This document shows positions 34,536 to 40,988 of a stretch of 42,255 nucleotides of DNA, one piece after another. Source of the stretch: Crenothrix sp. D3 (GTDB lineage: Bacteria > Pseudomonadota > Gammaproteobacteria > Methylococcales > Methylomonadaceae); contig MBQZ01000022.1 in assembly GCA_002134785.1 (NCBI GenBank), positions 1 through 42,255 of the forward strand, in the 5' to 3' direction. The position numbers were made by a program, and so were the translations under genes. Position 1 is the stretch's first letter. The number at the start of each line of letters is the position of its first letter. The notes below the pieces were generated by a model. The model searched no databases, was not told the DNA's origin, and saw nothing but the letters and a program-made list of their open reading frames with translations.

Positions 34536-35071
34536 AACGTTTAGTTATCGTTTATCTTATGTTGCTAACAGCGTGTAGTCTAACGCCCAAACAACAACCT
34601 GCACTGCATGATTTTGGTGTGCAAGCCGTATCATCACCCGTTAAATTAGTGGGCAAGTCAGACATTAGCGTCGATACGCCGCCGTGGTTGAGCGACGACT
34701 GTATTCATTACCGCTTGCTGACTAGCTCACCGACGCAGTTACGCTGTTACAATTTAGATAAATGGATAGCTCCACCTGCTGAATTGTTTAGACAACAACT
34801 ACTTGCCAGTGGCAAGTTTCCCAATCAGCGATTACAGATTCAATTACTGGATTTTGAACAACAATTTGACACCCCCAAACAAGCGCGAGTGGTGTTGCAT
34901 TTTATCGTGGACGCTTATGACTTGGATGCTAATCGCTTAATTGCCACGCAAGATTTTCGTCTCGAACAGCGCACCGCCACCGCTGATGCCGATGGAGCAG
35001 TCACCAGTTTTGCTCGCTTAACACAACAAGCCATCAACCAACTGCAACAGTGGTTACTCACGACACATTAA
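34532..35071 (+). CDS. ABC-type transport auxiliary lipoprotein (PqiC-like)
   Basis: This 179-residue protein has a lipoprotein signal peptide with lipobox LTAC (cleavage before C15). The ABC_trans_aux/PqiC-like domain follows (FGVQAVSSPVKLVGKSDISV, then HYRLLTSSPTQLRCYNLDKW and LQIQLLDFEQQF). After the lipobox the residue at +2 is Ser, indicating the outer membrane. It overlaps the MCE gene by 4 bases (ATGA) and closes the four-gene operon. PqiC-type lipoproteins link the MCE tube to the outer membrane, so the whole operon looks like a lipid conduit across the envelope. Confidence 0.88.
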   Translation: MKRLVIVYLMLLTACSLTPKQQPALHDFGVQAVSSPVKLVGKSDISVDTPPWLSDDCIHYRLLTSSPTQLRCYNLDKWIAPPAELFRQQLLASGKFPNQRLQIQLLDFEQQFDTPKQARVVLHFIVDAYDLDANRLIATQDFRLEQRTATADADGAVTSFARLTQQAINQLQQWLLTTH

Positions 35072-35100
35072 TGGATTGTGCGTAACTATTCAGCCTCAAT

Positions 35101-35221
35101 AAGTTAAACCGTTCGTGGTGAGTCCTTCGATACCTCAGGAGAGCCTTGTCGAACCATGAATGGTTTAACTTACGATTCTTGGTTTTTTCCATTCATCCTT
35201 CGACAAGCTCAGGACGAACGG
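35101..35221. repeat. Compound palindromic (BIME-like) intergenic repeat
   Basis: AAGTTAAACCGTTCGTGG (35101-35118) pairs with CCATGAATGGTTTAACTT (35154-35171). A second hairpin has CCATTCATCC (35189-35198) and GGACGAACGG (35212-35221) around TTCGACAAGCTCA. The TTCGACAAGCTCAGGACGAACGG-type motif is a widespread dispersed repeat in proteobacteria. The long open frame entering the next gene from here is not coding. Confidence 0.85.
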
Positions 35222-35302
35222 AAAAATGCTTATTATTTAGTAGGGCTGAGTAGTTACGATTGTGCTATACAATACCCACTTTTAACCCTTACGGAATTCG
35301 CA

Positions 35303-35638
35303 ATGCAAACTTACCCAGAAAGAACCTGTTCAATAGACCGTTTAGTCACACACCCAAAATTAGTCGCGGCCGCGCTTGCAGGCACAAAAACTCAACAACG
35401 TCGTGATGGTATTTATGCCTATCCAAACGAAGAATTTGAATTAGAAGGCGTGACTTTTGTGGTGACTGATTTACAACGTGAACGTTTAGGCGATATGACT
35501 GATGTACACGCGCAAGCCGAAGGTTATCCTGCGTTAGCGATGTATAAAGACATCATTTTAAGAATGCACGCGGGTATGGAATGGAATGAAGACGCGCTAG
35601 TTTGGGTACACAGTTTCGCCATTAAAAACGCATCTTAA
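35303..35638 (+). CDS. ASCH-domain protein
   Basis: This 111-residue protein begins MQTYPERTCSIDRLVTHPK and contains the ASCH-like core. That core has VAAALAGTKTQQRRDGIYAY (the G-x-K-x-x-x-R pattern), the strand FVVTDLQRERLGDMTDVHAQ, and EGYPALAMYKDIILRMH. ASCH domains are PUA-like and bind RNA or modified nucleotides, and some have hydrolase activity. The start at 35303 is chosen because the upstream part lies in repeat DNA. A TPR protein gene follows after 19 bases with its own ribosome binding site (CGGAGTAGAG), so the two are likely one operon. Confidence 0.82.
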   Translation: MQTYPERTCSIDRLVTHPKLVAAALAGTKTQQRRDGIYAYPNEEFELEGVTFVVTDLQRERLGDMTDVHAQAEGYPALAMYKDIILRMHAGMEWNEDALVWVHSFAIKNAS

Positions 35639-35657
35639 TTATTCGGAGTAGAGAACC

Positions 35658-36317
35658 ATGTCAATTTTAGAATCGTTCACTAAGAAAAAAAAACTAACCG
35701 CTGCCGCCAGTCAAATTGCCAAAGCGCGTACCAGCGAAGGTAAAACCGCTGATTCATTGTATAAAGGCGCGTATCAAGATTATGCAGAAGTGTTAGCGGG
35801 TGATGCACTGCGCTCTGATGCCTTATATCACTGGGGCTTTGCTTTATTACATCAAGCAAAAACCAAAACAGGTGATGAAGCCGTTAAACTTTACCAAAAT
35901 GCGATTGATAAATTCTCTTTTTGTCTGCTACTTAACCCCGATTATCTAGGGGCAGCAATTAATGGCGGTGTCGCGTACATGGATTTGGCAAGACTGAAAG
36001 CCGTTGATGCGCAAGATGAATTGTATGAATTAGCAAAAACACACTTTGAACAAGCCAATGCCATTCATGCAGGATCAGCGTCTTATAATCTTGCCTGTAT
36101 TCATGGTTTACGCAATGAAAGCGACGCGTGTTTACACGCCTTAGAAAATTCTAAAAACCGAGGCAGCTTGCCCGATGCGGAGGATATTATTAACGATCCC
36201 GATATGGATACCGTTAAAAATCAGCCGTGGTTTATTGAGTTTATGGCGACATTGAGTAAAAAATCAGAAGCCGTTATTGTCGAAGCTGCCGAGATAATTA
36301 CTGAAACGACTGCATAA
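35658..36317 (+). CDS. Tetratricopeptide-repeat protein
   Basis: This is a 219-residue soluble protein. TPR-like helices are visible: SDALYHWGFALLHQAKTKTG, LYQNAIDKFSFCLLLNPDYL, AAINGGVAYMDLARLKAVDA, and SASYNLACIHGLRNESDACL. It closes with a TPR end-of-group segment (LPDAEDIINDPDMDTVKNQP) and a tail rich in Glu and Ala. No signal peptide is seen. It is probably co-transcribed with the ASCH gene. The function is a protein-binding scaffold with unknown partner. Confidence 0.82.
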   Translation: MSILESFTKKKKLTAAASQIAKARTSEGKTADSLYKGAYQDYAEVLAGDALRSDALYHWGFALLHQAKTKTGDEAVKLYQNAIDKFSFCLLLNPDYLGAAINGGVAYMDLARLKAVDAQDELYELAKTHFEQANAIHAGSASYNLACIHGLRNESDACLHALENSKNRGSLPDAEDIINDPDMDTVKNQPWFIEFMATLSKKSEAVIVEAAEIITETTA

Positions 36318-36332
36318 CGAATTTCGTAGGTT

Positions 36333-36375
36333 GGGTTAGATTTATTTCTGCGATAGCGGAAATAAATCGTAACCC
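36333..36375. repeat. Palindromic element after the TPR gene
   Basis: GGGTTAGATTTATTTC (36333-36348) pairs with GAAATAAATC-G-TAACCC (36359-36375) with one bulge. It resembles the GGGTTA/TAACCC element at 18991. It occupies the gap between convergent genes. Confidence 0.75.
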
Positions 36376-36502
36376 AGCAAAATACGGATTACTGTGCTAC
36401 ATATTATCCATCTTACGAGTTAAGACGTGTGAAACATAGTCATTCCTTATAGGGATTATATTATTTTGTTGGGTTGCAACTTACTCTGCTGTTTTACAGT
36501 AA

Positions 36503-36718
36503 TCAAGCCGCCTCTTGTTCTAAAACAGGGCTATGATGCAATAACAATAATTTATCCGCAGTTAAGGTTTTTAAAGCGTAGGTTTGACCTTTTATATCGC
36601 AAAATTCTACTTCAAAAACATCGGGTTCATAGACTTCAACAATTGTTCCGACTTGCCCTTTATATAAGCCGCTATTGGGGATAGTTTCTAATAAAGCGAC
36701 AGCATCTAATAATTTCAT
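36503..36718 (-). CDS. DUF4926 family protein
   Basis: This 71-residue protein has LLDAVALLETIPNSGLYKGQ, GTIVEVYEPDVFEVEFCDIK and KTLTADKLLLL. It is the small beta-barrel (SH3-like) DUF4926 family. Its start is 1 base after the stop of the DUF6883 gene, so the two are tightly coupled. DUF4926 and DUF6883 genes are frequent neighbours and look like a two-gene accessory module, but the function is not established. Confidence 0.85.
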   Translation of the reverse strand: MKLLDAVALLETIPNSGLYKGQVGTIVEVYEPDVFEVEFCDIKGQTYALKTLTADKLLLLHHSPVLEQEAA

Positions 36719-36719
36719 T

Positions 36720-37067
36720 TTAATCTCGCAAAATATAACAAGTGATTAAACGGGCAAAGTCTTCGTTATGACGCACCATCCAAGCACTTTTTAGGGTGGC
36801 GGTTTTGTTTTGATACGTTATTTCACATTCTACTGAATATTTTGCCCCGTATTGATTACTCTCCAGTAAAGTCGCTGTATTATGTTGAGCGGCTTGTAGA
36901 AGAGCGGTTTTTAATATCTCTACCTCATCTAAACCAATATTTAATGCCGATTTAAATACCAGTGCTTTATGTTGACCTTCTGGATGCTCAGGATTTAAGC
37001 AATAACCAATTAACTTATTCAGGTCAATAAATGCTTTTTCTGGATTAGGTAGTTTTGTGTTGGTCAC
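36720..37067 (-). CDS. DUF6883 family protein
   Basis: This 115-residue protein has PNPEKAFIDLNKLIGYCLNP, HPEGQHKALVFKSALNIGLD and TLKSAWMVRHNEDFARLITC. The G-x-H-K-A-x-V-F block and the final W-x-V-R pattern are the family hallmarks as I recall them. The fold resembles small toxins or RNA-binding domains encoded with immunity partners, which suggests a toxin-antitoxin-like pair with the downstream DUF4926 gene. That role is inference. Confidence 0.8.
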   Translation of the reverse strand: MTNTKLPNPEKAFIDLNKLIGYCLNPEHPEGQHKALVFKSALNIGLDEVEILKTALLQAAQHNTATLLESNQYGAKYSVECEITYQNKTATLKSAWMVRHNEDFARLITCYILRD

Positions 37068-37097
37068 AGGTTATTTATGGTAGTCGATATAGTTTCG

Positions 37098-37182
37098 TAG
37101 CCCGTGTGGAGCGTAGCGGAACACGGGGAAAGGTGACATCATCACGAAAAGCCCCGCATTCCGCAATCTCCATGCGGGCTAC
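37098..37182. repeat. REP/BIME-like palindrome (GTAGCCCG ... CGGGCTAC)
   Basis: GTAGCCCG (37098-37105) pairs with CGGGCTAC (37175-37182). Between them are two related short hairpins around ACACGGGG and CCCCGCAT. The layout and the words CGTAGCGGAACACGGGG and GCGGGCTAC are typical of dispersed REP elements of gammaproteobacteria. It fills the gap between the DUF6883 and vapC genes. Confidence 0.85.
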
Positions 37183-37246
37183 TTGTTCAGTTAATTGCGG
37201 ATGCTCTTGGATGAGATTAGTAAATTGAACAGGGGGATTTTTCATT

Positions 37247-37663
37247 TTAAATAAACCAATTATCCAGTTGTAAATCAGAGAAGTTTTTAAAATCAGTCGT
37301 GTTACGCGTGACTAAAATTAAATTATTTGTTTTGGCAACAGCGGCGATTTGCGCGTCTATAAAAGGTGGAGATTTACCAATAGTCTGCAAACGTGCGGCT
37401 TCTTGACCATGCCAATTTGCGGCTTCTTGGGTGTAGGGAAGTACAGGGAACTTAATAAGCACTGATTCGATATAATCGAATATTTTTAGCCGTTTTTTTG
37501 AATCGGGTAATTGATAAACGCCCTTAATTAATTCATAGACGACAAAAGCGGCAATTGCGATTTGTGCGTCATAACGTTCTATTTTTTCTATTACCTGTTG
37601 ATTGGGTATTTCTTTTAAAGGTTCTGAGATAGTATTGGTATCTAACAGATAAATCAAATTCAT
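37247..37663 (-). CDS. vapC: VapC-type PIN-domain ribonuclease toxin
   Basis: This 138-residue PIN-domain protein carries the acidic metal-binding residues: D8 in LLDTNTISEP, E44 in VVYELIKGV, D103 in PPFIDAQIAAVA, and D124 in TRNTTDF. VapC toxins cleave tRNA or rRNA and are neutralised by a partner. The start overlaps the antitoxin stop by 4 bases (ATGA). The length fits. All catalytic residues are present, so the toxin should be active. Confidence 0.92.
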   Translation of the reverse strand: MNLIYLLDTNTISEPLKEIPNQQVIEKIERYDAQIAIAAFVVYELIKGVYQLPDSKKRLKIFDYIESVLIKFPVLPYTQEAANWHGQEAARLQTIGKSPPFIDAQIAAVAKTNNLILVTRNTTDFKNFSDLQLDNWFI

Positions 37664-37998
37664 AATTTAAAATCTCTGTCAGTTGCTGTTGCTCTATCTT
37701 GTTCAAAAATAGAGGTATCAATATCGATAGGGTCTGATTCATATTTTTTAAGGAACATTTTTAATGCCACTCCTGCCGATGAAGATTTAACGCTCTCTTC
37801 TATATCAAGCGGCTCTAATTCAACTTCTTTAAGAAACTGTTTTAAAAAAACTGCAAATGATGCTGTATTTTTTTTAGCCTCTATTTCTTGATTTTTTTTT
37901 GTTAAAAATTCGCTGACTTCTAAAATAAATTGTTGCTTATCTAAAGGTAAGCTGTGTATGTTGGCTACCACTTGCTTTTCAATCGTTGATAATTTCAT
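37660..37998 (-). CDS. VapB-like antitoxin with an internally duplicated C-terminal motif
   Basis: This 112-residue protein has an N-terminal helical domain of the DUF2281 type (MKLSTIEKQVVANIHSLPLDK). Two similar C-terminal segments follow: residues 48-68 (FAVFLKQFLKEVELEPLDIE) and residues 77-99 (VALKMFLKKYESDPIDIDTS). In related antitoxins this segment occurs once, followed by IF-x-x-x-R as here, and is likely the toxin-wrapping part. The duplication is unusual. It is translationally coupled to vapC. Confidence 0.82.
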   Translation of the reverse strand: MKLSTIEKQVVANIHSLPLDKQQFILEVSEFLTKKNQEIEAKKNTASFAVFLKQFLKEVELEPLDIEESVKSSSAGVALKMFLKKYESDPIDIDTSIFEQDRATATDRDFKL

Positions 37999-38081
37999 TG
38001 TATTCTCCTTAGCATTTCACTGATTAACTCAACGTAAACGGTACAATTGTTCATCTTACGGATTTTTAAATAGAGTATGTT

Positions 38082-38143
38082 GTGCGTACCATTAAATACC
38101 CAAAGGTACGCACGGCGTATCTACGAGGCTACCAAAACCGTAG
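38082..38143. repeat. Palindromic elements upstream of the antitoxin gene
   Basis: GTGCGTACC (38082-38090) pairs with GGTACGCAC (38105-38113). A shorter CTACG/CGTAG stem follows (38121-38125, 38139-38143). This is another REP-like element in the gap between the XRE gene and the antitoxin gene. Confidence 0.75.
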
Positions 38144-38183
38144 TACCTCAGCGAAAGCCCTATACTCGCGCCTAATTGATTTT

Positions 38184-38579
38184 CTATGCTGGCTTAGCCT
38201 TTAATAACTCAATTACTTCCTTTAAACCTAAAATTTCCTTATCTTTTTGAGTCATCATTTCTTCTTTGTGTTCTAACATCAGTTGTAGTTTTTGAATTTC
38301 AAATGCGAATTCTTTAGGTGAACCCGCAATCTGAGATATACCAATCATACTGTTATCGCCTATTAAGCAAATTACACTCTTCTCACCAAAGCTCAACAAT
38401 TCAACTATATCCATGTCAAATACACTAGCAATCTGTTCTAGTTTTGAAAAATTTGCGTCCGTTCTACCTTGTTCAATTTTTGCATAACCTGCTACCGACA
38501 TTCCCAACTTATCCGCCATATCCTCCTGCGACCAATTTTTAGACTGACGCATAAAGCGAATTTTTTCATGAAATTTCAT
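38184..38579 (-). CDS. XRE-family transcriptional regulator with coiled-coil tail
   Basis: This 131-residue protein has an HTH_3 domain at residues 4-62 (KIRFMRQSKNWSQEDMADKL, AGYAKIEQGRTDANFSKLEQ). A linker follows, then a helical C-terminus (FEIQKLQLMLEHKEEMMTQK) probably used for dimerisation. It is divergent from the secreted-protein block that begins at 38709, and the 129-base gap between them could contain operators for both. It is therefore a candidate repressor or activator of that block. It could also simply regulate itself. Confidence 0.9.
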   Translation of the reverse strand: MKFHEKIRFMRQSKNWSQEDMADKLGMSVAGYAKIEQGRTDANFSKLEQIASVFDMDIVELLSFGEKSVICLIGDNSMIGISQIAGSPKEFAFEIQKLQLMLEHKEEMMTQKDKEILGLKEVIELLKAKPA

Positions 38580-38708
38580 AATTAATACCTAGAGTGTGGA
38601 AATAGTGACTGTGGGTTTCTGGTTGTTAGTGAGTTCTAACATTACACTGAGAGCGTGTTTTCTTAAATAAGAAAATACTTTGATAGGTTTAATCATCTAG
38701 GGGGCAAC

Positions 38709-39149
38709 ATGAAAAAGAAATCAGCGATTATATTAACAGTCATTTGTATGTTTGCAACAAGTACAAGTATGGCTGCTGGAAAGGGCGGTGTTGGTGCAAG
38801 CCTTGTGGCGGGTTTGCTGGGTGGTGTAAATGTCGGCCAGTATCAACAAATGACAGTTGATAGTGCCAAGATGAATCAAACTAATGCCAGTGGAAGCACT
38901 CAGGGAGGTAATGTCATTGATGTGAATAAGCCAACGGCTTTAGTTATTCAACGTTATGAAGCAGACAATAACGTAGACATGAATCAAAGAAACTCACAAG
39001 ATTCAGTTCAAACACTTAACGGTTCAAAAACCGAAGGCCCGATAAATGGGGTGCTTATACAAGAAGCTCAGATGAAAACATTGTCAATGACTCAAAGTGC
39101 TACTAGAAATTCTACTCAAGCAGGTAATTATCATACAGATCATAAATAG
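38709..39149 (+). CDS. Secreted Asn/Gln/Ser/Thr-rich protein with three MxQ...SxQxxN motifs
   Basis: I do not recognise this 146-residue protein. A signal peptide (MKKKSAIILTVICMFATSTS, cleavage after about MAA) precedes a Gly-rich stretch (GKGGVGASLVAGLLGGVNVG). The rest is polar. Three segments share M-[NT]-Q-x5-S-x-Q-x2-N: MNQTNASGSTQGGN, MNQRNSQDSVQTLN and MTQSATRNSTQAGN. The composition and spacing are reminiscent of curlin or HfaA-type amyloid subunits, but the exact curlin repeat (S-x5-Q-x-G-x2-N-x5-Q) is absent. It leads the secreted block; a GGGGG ribosome binding site precedes the ATG. Confidence 0.7.
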   Translation: MKKKSAIILTVICMFATSTSMAAGKGGVGASLVAGLLGGVNVGQYQQMTVDSAKMNQTNASGSTQGGNVIDVNKPTALVIQRYEADNNVDMNQRNSQDSVQTLNGSKTEGPINGVLIQEAQMKTLSMTQSATRNSTQAGNYHTDHK

Positions 39150-39182
39150 CATGAAGTTCTTGGCGTTTTAGGATGAGGTGGT

Positions 39183-39503
39183 ATGAAAAACAAAGTAGTA
39201 GCCATTTTATTTGCTGTTATTTGTCTGCTTGTAACAAATATAAGTATGGCACGTTCAGTTCCGTCATTATCGGTACATTCATTATTAGATTCAGAATTAG
39301 GTTCAGATGCTTCTAGTAATATACCAGCAGGGGAATGCGTTAATGGTTACTATCAACCAAGGGAAACTGATGGAAACATCACATGGATAGATAGCACTCG
39401 TGAGCCTGTGAAATGTGGTGAACGTAATTATATTACTGTCGGTGTTCCAACACCAAGCGCACCTTCTCTACATCAAGGCAGCACAATAGTAGATAAGCAT
39501 TGA
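39183..39503 (+). CDS. Small exported protein of unknown function
   Basis: This 106-residue protein has a signal peptide (MKNKVVAILFAVICLLVTNI, ending SMA) very like that of the preceding gene. It is followed by a polar region rich in Ser, two Cys (GECVNG and VKCGER) that could pair, and a beta-like segment (GNITWIDSTREPV). I do not recognise the family. It starts 33 bases after its upstream neighbour, with a GAGGTGG ribosome binding site. It is probably in the same transcript as the N/Q-rich protein. The similar leaders suggest ancient duplication or a common export route. Confidence 0.65.
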   Translation: MKNKVVAILFAVICLLVTNISMARSVPSLSVHSLLDSELGSDASSNIPAGECVNGYYQPRETDGNITWIDSTREPVKCGERNYITVGVPTPSAPSLHQGSTIVDKH

Positions 39504-39523
39504 CACCATATTAACAACTATCA

Positions 39524-39566
39524 AATCGGATTCATTTGAAATAGAAGTTTTTGAACGAATCCGATT
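39524..39566. repeat. Inverted repeat in the secreted-protein block
   Basis: AATCGGATTC (39524-39533) pairs perfectly with GAATCCGATT (39557-39566) across a 23-base loop. It lies in the gap before the gene at 39585. The GATTC/GAATC words recur in the palindrome at 39930-39955. Confidence 0.7.
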
Positions 39567-39584
39567 ACTTTATCGAGATATAAA

Positions 39585-39893
39585 ATGAAACGGATTATTT
39601 TTGCTAGTGTGTTCTTATTTTGTGTTTATAGTCATTTTTCGTATGCGGAGAGCTACCCTTCTGTTTCGTTGCCCTCTTTTGGTAACGTTAGTTCTTCTAT
39701 AGCTATTCAACGCGCTCGTTCTCAGGTTATAGCCCCTCAGACCAATGGACAGGTTATTAAGAAAAATGATTATGTCATTGTGGACGATAAGAACAAACCC
39801 TCATGCGTGTTTTATCTAAATTACGCTTCTAGTTCAGGTCAAGTTACACAATATGCTGATGTTGGTTATGTGAATTTGAAATGTAATCGATGA
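39585..39893 (+). CDS. Small exported protein of unknown function
   Basis: This 102-residue protein has a signal peptide (MKRIIFASVFLFCVYSHFSY, cleavage after YA) and a Ser-rich N-terminus of the mature part (YPSVSLPSFGNVSSSIAIQR). A C-terminal beta-rich part follows with two Cys (PSCVFYLNYASSSG and NLKCNR), likely a disulfide. No family is recognised. It lies between two inverted repeats and has the same direction as its neighbours. Confidence 0.65.
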   Translation: MKRIIFASVFLFCVYSHFSYAESYPSVSLPSFGNVSSSIAIQRARSQVIAPQTNGQVIKKNDYVIVDDKNKPSCVFYLNYASSSGQVTQYADVGYVNLKCNR

Positions 39894-39929
39894 TTGGTTA
39901 TTAGCAGTCTATTTGGTAATGATGTAATG

Positions 39930-39955
39930 GAATCAAAAATCATGATTTTTGATTC
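39930..39955. repeat. 26-nt perfect palindrome between secreted-protein genes
   Basis: GAATCAAAAATCA is followed directly by its reverse complement TGATTTTTGATTC. It is too symmetric to be chance, and no long T-run follows. It may be a hairpin limiting transcription of the upstream genes, or an operator for the downstream lipoprotein pair. Confidence 0.75.
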
Positions 39956-40046
39956 TGTTATTTCACCATCACTTTATTTTTACTTTTACCGATGGATTTA
40001 TTCGGTGTTTTAGCAATTGTGCTACAAAATTTATTTGGAGTTTTCT

Positions 40047-40988
40047 ATGCGTTATAAAAAACGGCTTTCGCTTGTTTTGTTGCCATTAATTTTATCATCT
40101 TGTTCACAAACACAAATTAAAGTGGATGAGGAAAATGATTACAACTCACCAAGCGTTAGAAAAACTAGCCTCTCCAGTGCGTTGTCATGCGCGTCTAATA
40201 GATTAGAACACGCAAATTTAACAGGGGGGTTTATTTTTTCTATATCGGATATTCCAGACGGCACAGTTAAATCATCGGTTGCTGTAGATGGTCCACTATC
40301 TGACGAGGAGAGAATAGAGCTAATAGACAGTCTATTAGGTATGGTTGATATGTCTCGTGGCGTTGTTCTTACTAAGAATCCGCCAATATTTTCAATGGCT
40401 TTTACCGAAAATAATAAAGAGTCAGGTTATACACGGTATGGTACAGTTGATGGTGGAACATTAAATAGTATGGCTAATGATTATTTAAGTGTTGCCAATG
40501 CTGTTAGGAAATCAAATAAATTACCCCCTTTAAAAAGCCTTAACGTATTAGCTATAGATGGTGCTTTTACTAGAAATGATTTAGAACCCGCCTATAAAAA
40601 AAGCAATGGTTTTAATGGGGGGGTTTCTGGACAAGAACCAACGGGTAATATAGATTTTGGGCAAAGTGGCAAAACAAAAGGAGTCAGCTTAGTAGTAACC
40701 ATATCAAATCCTTTGTTTAATCAAGTTATTGCATCAAGATCGTTCACTGCTTATTCTCTTGAAAAGGATAATACCTTTAAAATTTCTTTTGGATATAAAG
40801 GTGGATATTTAGGCTATAGCTACGAAGACATCATAGTACAACCCACTCATGGTATACAACAGGCATTAATTGATGCGGCAGCTCTTTGGATTGTTGATGA
40901 AACTTATGGGGATACACATAAAGAAATGAATCTTCATAGTTGTCTTAAGCCAGAAGCAGGAAAACTGATTAGAGAGAATCACTCATGA
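40047..40988 (+). CDS. Lipoprotein, possibly CsgG/HfaB-like secretion lipoprotein
   Basis: From ATG 40047 (ribosome binding site TTGGAG) the product is 313 residues. It has a lipoprotein signal (KRLSLVLLPLILSSC, lipobox LSSC). No family is certain, but several stretches resemble CsgG or HfaB outer-membrane pore lipoproteins. These are an N-terminal region with one more Cys, the NVLAIDGAFTRNDLEP strand, a Gly-rich loop (NGGVSGQEPTGNIDFGQSG), the strand GVSLVVTISNPLFNQVIASR, and a C-terminal helix (THGIQQALIDAAALWIVDE). The similarity is by pattern only and needs a profile search. Secretion of the N/Q-rich protein from the first gene of the block would fit. Confidence 0.55.
   Translation: MRYKKRLSLVLLPLILSSCSQTQIKVDEENDYNSPSVRKTSLSSALSCASNRLEHANLTGGFIFSISDIPDGTVKSSVAVDGPLSDEERIELIDSLLGMVDMSRGVVLTKNPPIFSMAFTENNKESGYTRYGTVDGGTLNSMANDYLSVANAVRKSNKLPPLKSLNVLAIDGAFTRNDLEPAYKKSNGFNGGVSGQEPTGNIDFGQSGKTKGVSLVVTISNPLFNQVIASRSFTAYSLEKDNTFKISFGYKGGYLGYSYEDIIVQPTHGIQQALIDAAALWIVDETYGDTHKEMNLHSCLKPEAGKLIRENHS

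Noticed and set aside
35156-35302. N-terminal extension of the ASCH gene
   Set aside because: It lies inside a dispersed palindromic repeat, and the family starts at 35303.
38709-39149. True curlin (CsgA) subunit
   Set aside because: The spacing S-x5-Q-x-G-x2-N-x5-Q is not found; only a looser N/Q/S pattern is present, so I call it amyloid-like at most.
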